Of a DNA stretch of 64,000 nucleotides, positions 9,655 to 18,560 are shown piece after piece; position 1 is the first letter of the stretch, and each line of letters starts with the position of its first letter. The stretch is from Bordetella genomosp. 9. GTDB lineage: Bacteria > Pseudomonadota > Gammaproteobacteria > Burkholderiales > Burkholderiaceae_B. The position numbers and the translations under genes were made by a program. The notes below the pieces were generated by a model. That model made no database searches and was not told the DNA's origin. It saw only the letters and a list, made by a program, of their open reading frames with translations. The stretch is from positions 1,364,001-1,428,000 of the forward strand of contig NZ_NEVJ01000003.1 of the NCBI RefSeq assembly GCF_002261425.1, in the 5' to 3' direction.

Positions 9655-10470
9655 TCAGCTGAACGCGCGCCAGGCCTTGTAGGCCATGAAGATAGCCAGG
9701 GCGAAAAGCAGATAGGCGAAGATGCGCTTGACCGTCGCGACCGGCAAGGTATGCGCGGCGCGCGCGCCCAAGGGCGCGGTCAACACGCTGGTGCACACCA
9801 GCGCCAGCAAGGCCGGCCAGTAGATATAGCCCAGCATGCCCGGGGTGTGGCCGGCTTCGCGCAGCCCCGACACCACATAGCCGGTGCTATTGGCCAGGGC
9901 AATGGGAAAGCCCAGTGCCGCCGACGTCGCCACCGCGTTGCGCAGGGGCACGTTGCACCAGATCATGAAGGGCACGGAAAGAAAGCCGCCGCCCGCCCCC
10001 ACCAATCCCGAAATGAAGCCGATGCCGACCCCGGCGGCTGACGTGCCGACGACGCCAGGCATCTGGCGCGAAGGCTTGGGCTTGGTGTTGCGCAGCATCG
10101 AGTAGCCGGAATACAACACGAAGACGGCAAAGAAGGCCGACAACCAGCCGGTGTGCAGGGCCGCGAATACCGCCCCGCCCGCCAGCAGCCCGCCGACGAT
10201 CAGCCCGGGCGCCATGGCGAAGGCGATGCGCCAGATCACCGCGCGCGCCGCGTGATGGGCGCGCACGCTGGAAACCGAGGTGAACAGGATAGACGTCATC
10301 GACGTGGCGATGGCGGCGTGCACGATGAGGTCCTCGTCCATGCCTTGCCAGCCGAAGATCATCGTCAGGAAAGGCACCAGCACCATGCCCCCGCCGATCC
10401 CCAGCAGACCCGCCGCGAAACCTGCGCCCGCCCCCAGCAGCAACAGGCAAATCAACATCGGAATATCCAC
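9655..10470 (-). CDS. Sulfite exporter TauE/SafE family transporter
   Basis: The 271-residue protein has about eight membrane helices arranged as two repeats. Each repeat opens with the family's glycine motif: FAAGLLGIGGGMVLVPFL near residue 18 and SGLVGAGGGFLSVPFMI near 154. Family members move sulfite, sulfoacetate or other small organic anions out of the cell; the substrate here is unknown. Translation starts at GTG (10470), with GGGAG six bases upstream. mnmA ends 21 bp upstream on the same strand, so the two are probably one transcript. Confidence 0.9.
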   Translation of the reverse strand: MDIPMLICLLLLGAGAGFAAGLLGIGGGMVLVPFLTMIFGWQGMDEDLIVHAAIATSMTSILFTSVSSVRAHHAARAVIWRIAFAMAPGLIVGGLLAGGAVFAALHTGWLSAFFAVFVLYSGYSMLRNTKPKPSRQMPGVVGTSAAGVGIGFISGLVGAGGGFLSVPFMIWCNVPLRNAVATSAALGFPIALANSTGYVVSGLREAGHTPGMLGYIYWPALLALVCTSVLTAPLGARAAHTLPVATVKRIFAYLLFALAIFMAYKAWRAFS

Positions 10471-10491
10471 GTCCCGCTCCCATCGTTATGA

Positions 10492-11613
10492 TCATTGGGA
10501 CGCGATGATACCGCCTCCCAGGCAAATGTCACCGTCGTAAAGCACAGCCGACTGGCCCGGCGTGACGGCCCACTGCGCTTGCGGGAAGTCCAGCGTGAAA
10601 GCGCCGCCTTCGGCGCCGCGCAGCGTGCATGCCGCATCGGATTGGCGATAGCGCGTCTTGGCGGCATAGTCCCCGCCGGCCGGAGGATGGCCGGCGATCC
10701 AGCTCGCGTCCTGCGCGGCCAGGGAGCGGGACAGCAGCCATGGATGATCATGGCCCTGCACCACATAGAGCGTGTTGCCCGGCAGGTCCTTGCGCGCGGC
10801 ATACCAGGCTTCGGCGGTGCCGTCATCGCGCTGGCGTCCCTTGACGCCCCCGATGCCTATGCCCTTGCGTTGGCCCAGCGTGTAGAACGACAGGCCCGTA
10901 TGGGTGCCCACGCGCTGGCCTTCGGGCGTCAGGATGGGCCCGGGCGCCGTCGGCAGATAACGGTTCAGGAATTCGCGGAACGGACGCTCGCCGATGAAGC
11001 AGATGCCGGTGGAGTCCTTTTTCGCGGCGTTGTGCAGGCCGATTTCGTGGGCGATGCGGCGCACCTGGGTCTTGGGAATTTCGCCCAGGGGGAACATCGT
11101 GCGGGACAGCTGAGCCTGGTTGAGCCGGTGCAGAAAATAGCTCTGGTCCTTGGTGCCGTCCAACGCCTTCAGCAACTGATAGCGGGTGCCGTCCGGGGTC
11201 TCGACGGCCCGCACGCGCGCGTAATGGCCGGTGGCGATCAGATCCGCGCCCAGGCTCATGGCGTGATCCAGGAAGGCCTTGAACTTGATTTCGGCGTTGC
11301 ACAACACATCGGGATTGGGCGTGCGACCCGCCGAGTATTCGCGCAGGAATTCGGCGAAGACGCGGTCCTTGTACTCCGCCGCGAAGTTCACGGCCTCGAT
11401 ATCGACGCCGACCCGGTCGGCGACGCTGGCGGCGTCCAGCCAGTCCTGGCGCGTCGAACAATACTCGGAGTCGTCATCGTCTTCCCAGTTCTTCATGAAC
11501 AGGCCGATGACTTCGTAACCTTGTTGTTTGAGGAGCCAGGCCGTCACGGAAGAATCGACGCCGCCGGACATGCCGACGACGACGCGGCCTTTGGTTGGAG
11601 CAATGGAGGACAT
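10492..11613 (-). CDS. mnmA: tRNA-specific 2-thiouridylase MnmA
   Basis: MnmA places sulfur on C2 of wobble uridine-34 in tRNA-Lys, tRNA-Glu and tRNA-Gln, using ATP and a persulfide. The PP-loop [10 protein letters not shown] sits at residues 14-23, and the two catalytic cysteines at 105 ([11 protein letters not shown]) and 205 ([10 protein letters not shown]). The start is placed at ATG 11613, giving [14 protein letters not shown]; an ATG three codons upstream (11622) is equally possible and has a slightly better GGG upstream. The length of 373 residues fits the family. It is divergent from pntAA, 91 bp apart. Confidence 0.96.
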   Translation of the reverse strand: MSSIAPTKGRVVVGMSGGVDSSVTAWLLKQQGYEVIGLFMKNWEDDDDSEYCSTRQDWLDAASVADRVGVDIEAVNFAAEYKDRVFAEFLREYSAGRTPNPDVLCNAEIKFKAFLDHAMSLGADLIATGHYARVRAVETPDGTRYQLLKALDGTKDQSYFLHRLNQAQLSRTMFPLGEIPKTQVRRIAHEIGLHNAAKKDSTGICFIGERPFREFLNRYLPTAPGPILTPEGQRVGTHTGLSFYTLGQRKGIGIGGVKGRQRDDGTAEAWYAARKDLPGNTLYVVQGHDHPWLLSRSLAAQDASWIAGHPPAGGDYAAKTRYRQSDAACTLRGAEGGAFTLDFPQAQWAVTPGQSAVLYDGDICLGGGIIASQ

Positions 11614-11704
11614 AAGACGCATTTTACCCGGTGGTTTCACTGAGGCCACGGACGGGCAAGTCGTGTATAAGTGTCAGCGGCCCGATATCCGACGAGGAGA
11701 ACGC

Positions 11705-12823
11705 ATGCGTATCGGAATACCGCGAGAGACCCTGGAGGGGGAAACACGCGTTGCGGCGACACCCGAGACCGTCAAGAAGTACGTGGCGGGCGGCAATTCC
11801 GTCATTGTGGAACGCGGGGCCGGGGAAGCCGCGCGCTATCCCGACCAGGCGTACGAGGCGGCCGGCGCCACTCCCGGCTCCAGGGCCGACGCCCTGGGCG
11901 CCGACCTGGTGCTGACGGTACGGATGCCCGACGCGGGCGGCCTGGCGGCGCTCAAGCCCGGCGCCATCCTGGTCGGCATGCTGGACCCTTTCGACAGCGA
12001 GGGGCTCGCACGGCTGGCGGCCACCGGGGTCACGGGCTTCGCCCTGGAGGCCGCGCCCCGCATTACCCGGGCGCAAAGCCTGGACGTCCTGTCGTCGCAG
12101 GCCAACCTGGCCGGATACAAGGCGGTCCTGCTGGCCGCCCACTACTACGGCCGGCTGTTCCCCATGATGATGACCGCCGCCGGCACCCTGAAAGCCGCGC
12201 GCGCGGTGGTGCTGGGCGCCGGCGTCGCCGGCCTGCAGGCCATCGCGACGGCGCGGCGGCTGGGAGCGGTGGTGGAAGCATCCGACGTGCGGCCGGCCGC
12301 CAAGGAGCAGGTCGAATCGCTGGGCGCGAAGTTCATCGACGTGCCGTTCGAGACCGATGAAGAACGTGAAATCGCGCAGGGCGTCGGGGGTTATGCCCGT
12401 CCCATGCCGGCAGCCTGGATGGCCCGCCAGGCCACGCTGGTGTCGGAGCGCTGCAAGCAGGCGGACATCGTCATCACGACCGCGCTGATTCCGGGACGTC
12501 CCGCGCCCACGCTGGTGTCCGCGGAAACGGTGCAGGCGATGAAGCCCGGCTCGGTGCTGGTGGACCTGGCGGTCGAGCGTGGCGGCAACTGCCCCTTGTC
12601 GGAAAAAGGCCAGGTGGTGGAAAAGCATGGCGTCACGCTGGTCGGGCTGACCAACCTGCCCGCGCTGGTGCCCACCGACGCCTCCGCGCTGTACGCGCGC
12701 AACGTGATGGATTTCCTCAAGCTGCTGGTGGACAAGGACGGCGCGCCGGCCATGCAGCGCGAAGACGAGATCGTCGCGGCCTGCCTGGTCTGCGAAGCCG
12801 GCAACGTGGTTCGGAGGTCCTGA
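11705..12823 (+). CDS. pntAA: NAD(P) transhydrogenase alpha subunit, part 1 (PntAA)
   Basis: This is the NAD(H)-binding dI component of the proton-translocating transhydrogenase, which couples hydride transfer from NADH to NADP+ with proton entry. The 372-residue soluble protein starts MRIGIPRETLEGETRVAATP, has the AlaDH/PNT N-terminal domain and the Rossmann motif VLGAGVAGLQAIATA around residues 169-183, followed by ASDVRPAAKEQVESLGA. GAGGAG precedes the ATG, which fixes the start. The usual alpha polypeptide is split in two here, as in other betaproteobacteria. pntAB begins at the next base after its stop. Confidence 0.95.
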   Translation: MRIGIPRETLEGETRVAATPETVKKYVAGGNSVIVERGAGEAARYPDQAYEAAGATPGSRADALGADLVLTVRMPDAGGLAALKPGAILVGMLDPFDSEGLARLAATGVTGFALEAAPRITRAQSLDVLSSQANLAGYKAVLLAAHYYGRLFPMMMTAAGTLKAARAVVLGAGVAGLQAIATARRLGAVVEASDVRPAAKEQVESLGAKFIDVPFETDEEREIAQGVGGYARPMPAAWMARQATLVSERCKQADIVITTALIPGRPAPTLVSAETVQAMKPGSVLVDLAVERGGNCPLSEKGQVVEKHGVTLVGLTNLPALVPTDASALYARNVMDFLKLLVDKDGAPAMQREDEIVAACLVCEAGNVVRRS

Positions 12824-13171
12824 ATGGAAGCCCTGAGTCCTACCCTGATCAACCTGATCATTTTCGTCCTGGCGGTCTACGTGGGCTACCACGTGGTCTG
12901 GAACGTCACGCCGGCCCTGCACACGCCGCTGATGGCGGTGACCAATGCGATATCGGCGATCATCATCGTCGGCGCCATGCTGGCCGCCGGCCTCACGGAA
13001 GGCGGACTGGCGCGCGGCATGGGCGTGCTGGCCGTGGCGCTGGCCGCGGTGAATGTCTTCGGCGGCTTCCTGGTCACGCGGCGCATGCTGGAGATGTTCA
13101 AGAAGAAGGAGCGCCCCGCCCCCGGCGCGACGGCTGTTGCCACGACGGCGGCAAAGAAGGAGACGCGATGA
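12824..13171 (+). CDS. pntAB: NAD(P) transhydrogenase alpha subunit, part 2 (PntAB)
   Basis: The 115-residue membrane component of the transhydrogenase carries three to four helices of the proton channel: [38 protein letters not shown] and a third helix at about residues 66-85 leading to [16 protein letters not shown]. The basic Lys/Ala tail is cytoplasmic. It begins immediately after the pntAA stop codon and its end overlaps pntB by four bases (ATGA), so the three subunits are translationally coupled. Confidence 0.95.
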   Translation: MEALSPTLINLIIFVLAVYVGYHVVWNVTPALHTPLMAVTNAISAIIIVGAMLAAGLTEGGLARGMGVLAVALAAVNVFGGFLVTRRMLEMFKKKERPAPGATAVATTAAKKETR

Positions 13172-14607
13172 TCTCGCTGAACGTCGTTACGCTGCTCTAT
13201 CTGCTGGCGTCGATCTGCTTCATCCAGGCGCTGAAAGGGCTGTCCCATCCACGGACGTCCCGCATCGGCAACGCCTTCGGCATGGCGGGCATGGCGATCG
13301 CCGTGGTGACGACCGGCGCGCTGATCGTCGGGCTGGCCGGGCCCGGCATCGCCGGCCTGGGACTGGGCTGGGTCTTGCTGGGCCTGCTGATCGGCGGCAC
13401 CGCGGGCACCATCATGGCGCGCCGCGTCGAGATGACGAAGATGCCGGAGCTGGTCGCCTTCATGCACAGCATGATCGGCCTGGCGGCGGTCGCGATCGCG
13501 GTCGCCGTGGTCGCCGAACCGCACGCCTTCGGCATCGCCCCCATGGGCACCGCCCTGCCGATGGGCAACCGCGTCGAGATCTTCATCGGCACCTTCGTCG
13601 GCGCGATCACGTTTTCGGGATCCGTCATCGCGTTCGGCAAGCTGTCCGGCAAGTACCGCTTCCGCCTGTTCCAGGGCGCGCCGGTGGTCTTTCCGGGGCA
13701 GCACATCGTCAACCTGGCGTTGGCGCTGATCATGCTGGGCTTCGGGGTGGCTTTCGTATTGAGCGAAGGCTGGACGCCTTTCATCGCGATGACCGTCATC
13801 GCCTTCGTGCTGGGCGTGCTGATCATCATCCCGATCGGCGGCGCGGACATGCCGGTCGTGGTATCGATGTTGAACAGCTATTCGGGCTGGGCGGCGGCAG
13901 GCATCGGGTTTTCGCTGAACAATCCCATGCTGATCATCGCGGGTTCGCTGGTGGGATCGTCCGGCGCCATCCTCTCGTACATCATGTGCAAGGCGATGAA
14001 TCGCTCGTTCTTCAACGTGCTGCTGGGTGGTTTCGGCAATGGCGGCGGCGCCGCCGATGCCGGCGCCGCGACGCAGCAGCGCAACGTCAAGTCAGGCAGC
14101 GCGGAAGACGCGGCCTTCCTGATGACGAACGCCGAAAGCGTCATCATCGTGCCGGGCTATGGCCTGGCGGTGGCGCGCGCGCAGCATGCGCTGAAGGAGC
14201 TGGCGGCGAAACTGACGGCGAAAGGCGTGACGGTGCGCTATGCGATCCATCCGGTGGCGGGCCGCATGCCGGGCCATATGAACGTCCTGCTGGCCGAGGC
14301 CGAGGTGCCGTACGACCAGGTGTTCGAAATGGACGATATCAATGGCGAGTTCGGCCAGACCGACGTCGTACTGGTGCTGGGCGCGAACGACGTCGTCAAT
14401 CCCGCCGCCAAGAACGATCCGCAGTCGCCGATCGCGGGCATGCCCATCCTGGAAGCCTACAAGGCACGCAACATCATCGTGAACAAGCGTTCGATGGCGG
14501 CCGGCTACGCCGGCCTGGACAACGAACTGTTCTACATGGACCGGACGATGATGGTGTTCGGCGACGCCAAGAAAGTCATCGAGGATATGGTCAAGGCTGT
14601 GGAGTAG
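13168..14607 (+). CDS. pntB: NAD(P) transhydrogenase beta subunit PntB
   Basis: PntB supplies eight to nine membrane helices and the NADP(H)-binding dIII domain. The 479-residue protein shows the membrane half up to about 285, followed by the dIII motifs [36 protein letters not shown] and the NADP-binding [20 protein letters not shown] with the family's [16 protein letters not shown] near the C-terminus. Its last 17 bp overlap the convergent glcF gene, so the two transcripts must be antisense to each other at their ends. Confidence 0.96.
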   Translation: MISLNVVTLLYLLASICFIQALKGLSHPRTSRIGNAFGMAGMAIAVVTTGALIVGLAGPGIAGLGLGWVLLGLLIGGTAGTIMARRVEMTKMPELVAFMHSMIGLAAVAIAVAVVAEPHAFGIAPMGTALPMGNRVEIFIGTFVGAITFSGSVIAFGKLSGKYRFRLFQGAPVVFPGQHIVNLALALIMLGFGVAFVLSEGWTPFIAMTVIAFVLGVLIIIPIGGADMPVVVSMLNSYSGWAAAGIGFSLNNPMLIIAGSLVGSSGAILSYIMCKAMNRSFFNVLLGGFGNGGGAADAGAATQQRNVKSGSAEDAAFLMTNAESVIIVPGYGLAVARAQHALKELAAKLTAKGVTVRYAIHPVAGRMPGHMNVLLAEAEVPYDQVFEMDDINGEFGQTDVVLVLGANDVVNPAAKNDPQSPIAGMPILEAYKARNIIVNKRSMAAGYAGLDNELFYMDRTMMVFGDAKKVIEDMVKAVE

Positions 14608-15850
14608 CGCCGGCGGCCGGGCGGGCGGTTCGCAGCCGCTCGTCCAGCACCTCGATCCAGTGGCGCACCGGTGTGGCGGTGCCGCTCTGCAGATGCGTAA
14701 TGCAGCCGATATTGGCGGACAGGATCACGTCCGGCCCCACCGGCGCGATCGCCGCCAGCTTGCGGTCCCGCAGCGACGTCGCCATGTCGGGATGCATGAC
14801 GGAATACGCGCCCGCCGAGCCGCAGCACAGGTGCCGGTCCGCGAAGGGCTGGAGTTCGAAGCCCAGGTCCGCCAGCAGGGTGTCGACCAGGGGCCGCAAG
14901 CCTTGCCAATGCTGCAGGGTGCAGGGCGGATGGAAGGCCGCCCGCATGGGCACGTGCGCCCAGCGATCCCGCAATTCGCGCGCATGCGGCGCGACGATCT
15001 CCGAGATGTCGCGGACCATGGACACGATACGCGCCGCGCGGTCGGCGTAGGCGGGATCCTTGCGCAGATGGTGCGCATATTCCTTGACCATGGCGCCGCA
15101 ACCCGACGCGTTCATCACGATCGCCTCCACCCTGCCGCTCTCGACCAGCGGCCACCATGCGTCGACGTTGGCGCGCATCTGCGCCAGCGCGGTTTCGCTG
15201 TCGTCCAGATGCAGATTGATGGCGCCGCAGCAGCCACCTTCCGCAAGCACCATCGCGCCGATACCCAGCGCGTCCAGGACCCGTATCGTGGCCGCGTCGA
15301 TGGTGGGCATCATGGACGGCTGCACGCAACCGGACAACATGATCACCTGGCGGCGATGGCCACGGCCGTCCGGCACGCTGCCGACGGCGCGCGGCTCGGG
15401 CACCTTGGCGCGCACGGCGGCCGGCAATAGCGGCCGCAAGGCCTTGCCCAGCCGCATCGCCGGCGCGAACCAGCGGGAGGTCAGGCCCTTGCGCAGCAGC
15501 GTGCGCTTGATGCGCTGGCCCCAGGGGCGGCTGACCCGTTGTTCCACCAGGCCGCGGCCGATGTCGATCAGGTGCCCGTATTCGACGCCCGACGGGCAGG
15601 TGGTTTCGCAATTGCGGCAGGTCAGGCAGCGGTCCAGATGCATCTGCGTGGACTGGGTGGGCTCGGCGCCTTCGAGCATCTGCTTGATCAGGTAGATGCG
15701 GCCGCGCGGGCTGTCCAGTTCGTCGCCCAGCACCTGGTAGGTGGGACACGTGGCGGTGCAGAAACCGCAATGCACGCAGCGGCGCAGGATGGCGTCGGCC
15801 TCGCGGCCATAGTCCGTATCGCGCGCCCAGGAAGCAATTTGGGTTTGCAT
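14591..15850 (-). CDS. glcF: Glycolate oxidase iron-sulfur subunit GlcF
   Basis: GlcF passes electrons from the flavin subunits GlcD/GlcE toward the respiratory chain when glycolate is oxidised to glyoxylate. The 419-residue protein carries two 4Fe-4S motifs, CVHCGFCTATCP (25-36) and CLTCRNCETTCPSG (about 75-88), and two later CCG-type cysteine domains (GGCCGA and HLCCGSAG). glcE ends only 7 bp upstream. This is the last gene of the operon and its 3' end overlaps that of pntB. Confidence 0.95.
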   Translation of the reverse strand: MQTQIASWARDTDYGREADAILRRCVHCGFCTATCPTYQVLGDELDSPRGRIYLIKQMLEGAEPTQSTQMHLDRCLTCRNCETTCPSGVEYGHLIDIGRGLVEQRVSRPWGQRIKRTLLRKGLTSRWFAPAMRLGKALRPLLPAAVRAKVPEPRAVGSVPDGRGHRRQVIMLSGCVQPSMMPTIDAATIRVLDALGIGAMVLAEGGCCGAINLHLDDSETALAQMRANVDAWWPLVESGRVEAIVMNASGCGAMVKEYAHHLRKDPAYADRAARIVSMVRDISEIVAPHARELRDRWAHVPMRAAFHPPCTLQHWQGLRPLVDTLLADLGFELQPFADRHLCCGSAGAYSVMHPDMATSLRDRKLAAIAPVGPDVILSANIGCITHLQSGTATPVRHWIEVLDERLRTARPAAGATPQP

Positions 15851-15857
15851 GATGTCC

Positions 15858-16967
15858 CTATAGTTCCGGCACCAGCCGGCCCGGATTGAACAGGCCGGAA
15901 GGATCGAGCTCCTGTTTCAGCCGGCGCGTCAGTATCGCGATGCCGGGCGACAAGGGCTGGAAAACCCCATCGGCGGGAAGGTCGTCGCGCTGGGCGGCAC
16001 GGAACAGGGTGGCGTGTCCTCCCCTGCCCTGCGCGGCGCTGCGTATCGCCGCGGGGTCATGCCGGCCGCTGAGCCAGCGCTGGCCGCCGCCCCATTCGAT
16101 CAAGGTGGGGCCGAGCCGCAGCGGCGCCGTCGCGGGTGGCACGGCGATACGCCACAAGGGCCGGGACCGGTCGAAGAATGCGTGGGTCTGTTCGCGAACC
16201 GAGGACCAGAATGCCTGCGCCTGGTCTTCATCCAGGGGCTCGCCGCCGATGCGCACGCGCGCCGCGTCGATGGCGGGCGGCGCGCCCGACAGGCGGACCC
16301 GGATATGGCCGTCATCGGCGCTGTCGTCGGGAATCCAGCACGCGGCGGACACCGGCATGGGCAGGCGGCGCCAGGTCGCGAACGAGGCCAGCGCGGCGCC
16401 TTCGGTCGCCTGCAGCATGAGCGTGGTTTCGGCGACGGGGCACGGCAGCACCTTCAGCGAGACTTCCAGCAGCACGCCGAAGATACCCAGCGACCCCGCC
16501 AGCAGGCGCGATACGTCATAGCCGGCAACGTTCTTCATGACTTCACCGCCAAAGCTCAGGACCCGGCCGTGGGAGTCGAGCACGCGCGCGCCCAGCACGA
16601 AGTCGCGCACGCCGCCTGCCGCCATTCGGCGCGGGCCCGCGAGGCCCGCGGCCACACAGCCGCCCACGGTGGCCGACGACTCGTAATGCGGCGGCTCGAA
16701 GGCCAGCATCTGGCCTTGCGCAGCCAGCTCGGCTTCGAGCTCGCGCAGCGGCGTGCCGGCGCGCACGGTCACGACGAGCTCCGAAGGCTGGTAATTGACG
16801 ATGCCGCGGTAGGCGGTGACGTCCAGCAGGCAGTGCCCGTCTTCCGGACGCAGCGGCCGATGATTGCCATAGAAGGTCTTGCTGCCGCCGCCGCAGATGA
16901 ACAGCGGCTTGTGTCCGGCGCGCGCCGTCATGACCTGGTCGCACAATTCCGACAGGACGAAATCCAT
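15858..16967 (-). CDS. glcE: Glycolate oxidase FAD-binding subunit GlcE
   Basis: GlcE is the smaller PCMH-type FAD subunit of glycolate oxidase. The 369-residue product has the FAD-binding region GGGSKTFYGN, ELVVTVRAGTPLRELEAELA and ATVGGCVAAGLAGPRR within the first 120 residues, and GEVMKNVAGYDVSRL, the conserved ADP-binding block. The ATG at 16967 gives MDFVLSELCDQV as in the family; the extension upstream overlaps glcD and is rejected. The gene is 13 bp after glcD and 7 bp before glcF. Confidence 0.94.
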   Translation of the reverse strand: MDFVLSELCDQVMTARAGHKPLFICGGGSKTFYGNHRPLRPEDGHCLLDVTAYRGIVNYQPSELVVTVRAGTPLRELEAELAAQGQMLAFEPPHYESSATVGGCVAAGLAGPRRMAAGGVRDFVLGARVLDSHGRVLSFGGEVMKNVAGYDVSRLLAGSLGIFGVLLEVSLKVLPCPVAETTLMLQATEGAALASFATWRRLPMPVSAACWIPDDSADDGHIRVRLSGAPPAIDAARVRIGGEPLDEDQAQAFWSSVREQTHAFFDRSRPLWRIAVPPATAPLRLGPTLIEWGGGQRWLSGRHDPAAIRSAAQGRGGHATLFRAAQRDDLPADGVFQPLSPGIAILTRRLKQELDPSGLFNPGRLVPEL

Positions 16968-16980
16968 GACTACCCTGTGA

Positions 16981-18483
16981 TCAGAAGCGGGACAGATCCG
17001 GGAATCGGAGCTCGCCGCCATGTACGTGCATCTTGCCGTACTCGGCGCAGCGAGCCAGGGTGGGAATCACCTTCTGCGGATTGAGCAGGCAGTGCGGATC
17101 GAAGGCCCGCTTCACGGCGAGGAAGGTATCCAGTTCCTCGCGCGAGAACTGCACGCACATCTGATTGATTTTCTCCATACCCACACCGTGCTCTCCCGTC
17201 ACGGTGCCTCCTACTTGTACGCACAGTTCGAGTATCGCGACGCCGAATTTATCGGCGCGCTCGGTCTCGTCCGGCTTGTTGGAATCGAAGAGGATCAGCG
17301 GATGCAGATTGCCGTCCCCCGCATGGAACACGTTGGCGCAGCGCAGTCCGAACTCGTCTTCCATCTGTTCGATCGCGTTCAGCACGCGAGCGAGGTGCCG
17401 CCGCGGAATGGTGCCGTCCATGCAGTAATAGTCCGGCGACACGCGGCCGGCCGCCGGAAAGGCATTCTTGCGGCCCGCCCAGAAACGCAATCGCTCGGGT
17501 TCCGAGGTGGACACCTGCAGGCGCGTCGCGCCGGCGTCCTGCAGCACCGCTTCCATGCGCGCCATTTCATGGGCGACTTCTTCCTGCGTGCCGTCCGACT
17601 CGCACAGCAGGATGGCCTGCGCGTCCATGTCGTAGCCGGCCTTCACGAAGGGTTCGACCATGTGGATGGCCTGCTTGTCCATCATTTCCAGCCCGGCCGG
17701 GATGATGCCCGCGCCGATGACCCGCGTGACCGCGTTGCCGGCGGCCTCGACGCTGGGAAAGCTGGCCAGCACCACCTGCGCGCATACCGGCTTGGGCAGC
17801 AGCTTGACCGTGATTTCGGTGACGATGCCCAGCATGCCCTCGGAACCGATGAAGACCGCGAGCAGGTCCAGGCCGGGCGAGTCGGGCGCCTCGCTGCCGA
17901 GTTCGACGACGTCGCCGTCTATGGTGACCAGGCGGACGCGCAGGATGTTGTGCACGGTCAGCCCGTACTTCATGCAGCGGACGCCGCCGGAGTTTTCCGC
18001 GACGTTGCCGCCTATCGAACAGGCGATCTGGCTGGACGGATCGGGCGCGTAGTACATGCCGTAGGCCGCGGCGGCCTCCGAAATCGCCAGGTTGCGCACG
18101 CCGGGCTCGACCACGGCCAGGGCATTGTCGGGGTCGATGCGCTTGACGCGATTCAGCTTCGACAGGCCCAGCAATACGCCCTGGCTGTGCGGCATCGCCC
18201 CGCCCGACAGGCCCGTGCCCGCGCCGCGCGGCACTACGGGCGCGCTGAGGCGGTTGCAGACACGCATGACCTGCTGCACCTGGGCTTCGGTCTCGGGCAG
18301 GCAGACGACGGCAGGCAAGGCCCGATAGAGCGACAAACCGTCGCACTCATAGGGGCGCATGTCCTCTTCCCGATACAGCACGCAATGCGCCGGCAGGACG
18401 GCCTGCAGCGCCGCCACCAGCTCCGGCACCGCCGGCGGCGCGGCCTGCGCATCCGTGAGGTCAGTCTCTACCAGGGTATTCAT
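16981..18483 (-). CDS. glcD: Glycolate oxidase subunit GlcD
   Basis: GlcD is the main flavoprotein subunit of glycolate oxidase. The 500-residue length is standard. The PCMH FAD-binding domain shows VPRGAGTGLSGGA (about 86-98), the Gly-rich IACSIGGNVAENSGGVRCMKYG and the FIGSEGMLGIVTEITVKLLP block. The FAD-oxidase C-terminal domain ends with NVFHAGDGNLHPLILFD and TGEHGVGMEK, whose His residues bind the substrate. It follows the second FAD oxidase gene (18561) by 77 bp and leads glcE and glcF. Confidence 0.96.
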   Translation of the reverse strand: MNTLVETDLTDAQAAPPAVPELVAALQAVLPAHCVLYREEDMRPYECDGLSLYRALPAVVCLPETEAQVQQVMRVCNRLSAPVVPRGAGTGLSGGAMPHSQGVLLGLSKLNRVKRIDPDNALAVVEPGVRNLAISEAAAAYGMYYAPDPSSQIACSIGGNVAENSGGVRCMKYGLTVHNILRVRLVTIDGDVVELGSEAPDSPGLDLLAVFIGSEGMLGIVTEITVKLLPKPVCAQVVLASFPSVEAAGNAVTRVIGAGIIPAGLEMMDKQAIHMVEPFVKAGYDMDAQAILLCESDGTQEEVAHEMARMEAVLQDAGATRLQVSTSEPERLRFWAGRKNAFPAAGRVSPDYYCMDGTIPRRHLARVLNAIEQMEDEFGLRCANVFHAGDGNLHPLILFDSNKPDETERADKFGVAILELCVQVGGTVTGEHGVGMEKINQMCVQFSREELDTFLAVKRAFDPHCLLNPQKVIPTLARCAEYGKMHVHGGELRFPDLSRF

Positions 18484-18560
18484 GCTTCAAAGATAGCGCG
18501 CGCGCGGCGATCGCACAGGCAGGGATTTACCCCAACGCAGGAAAGGCCGTTGCGCGGCCG

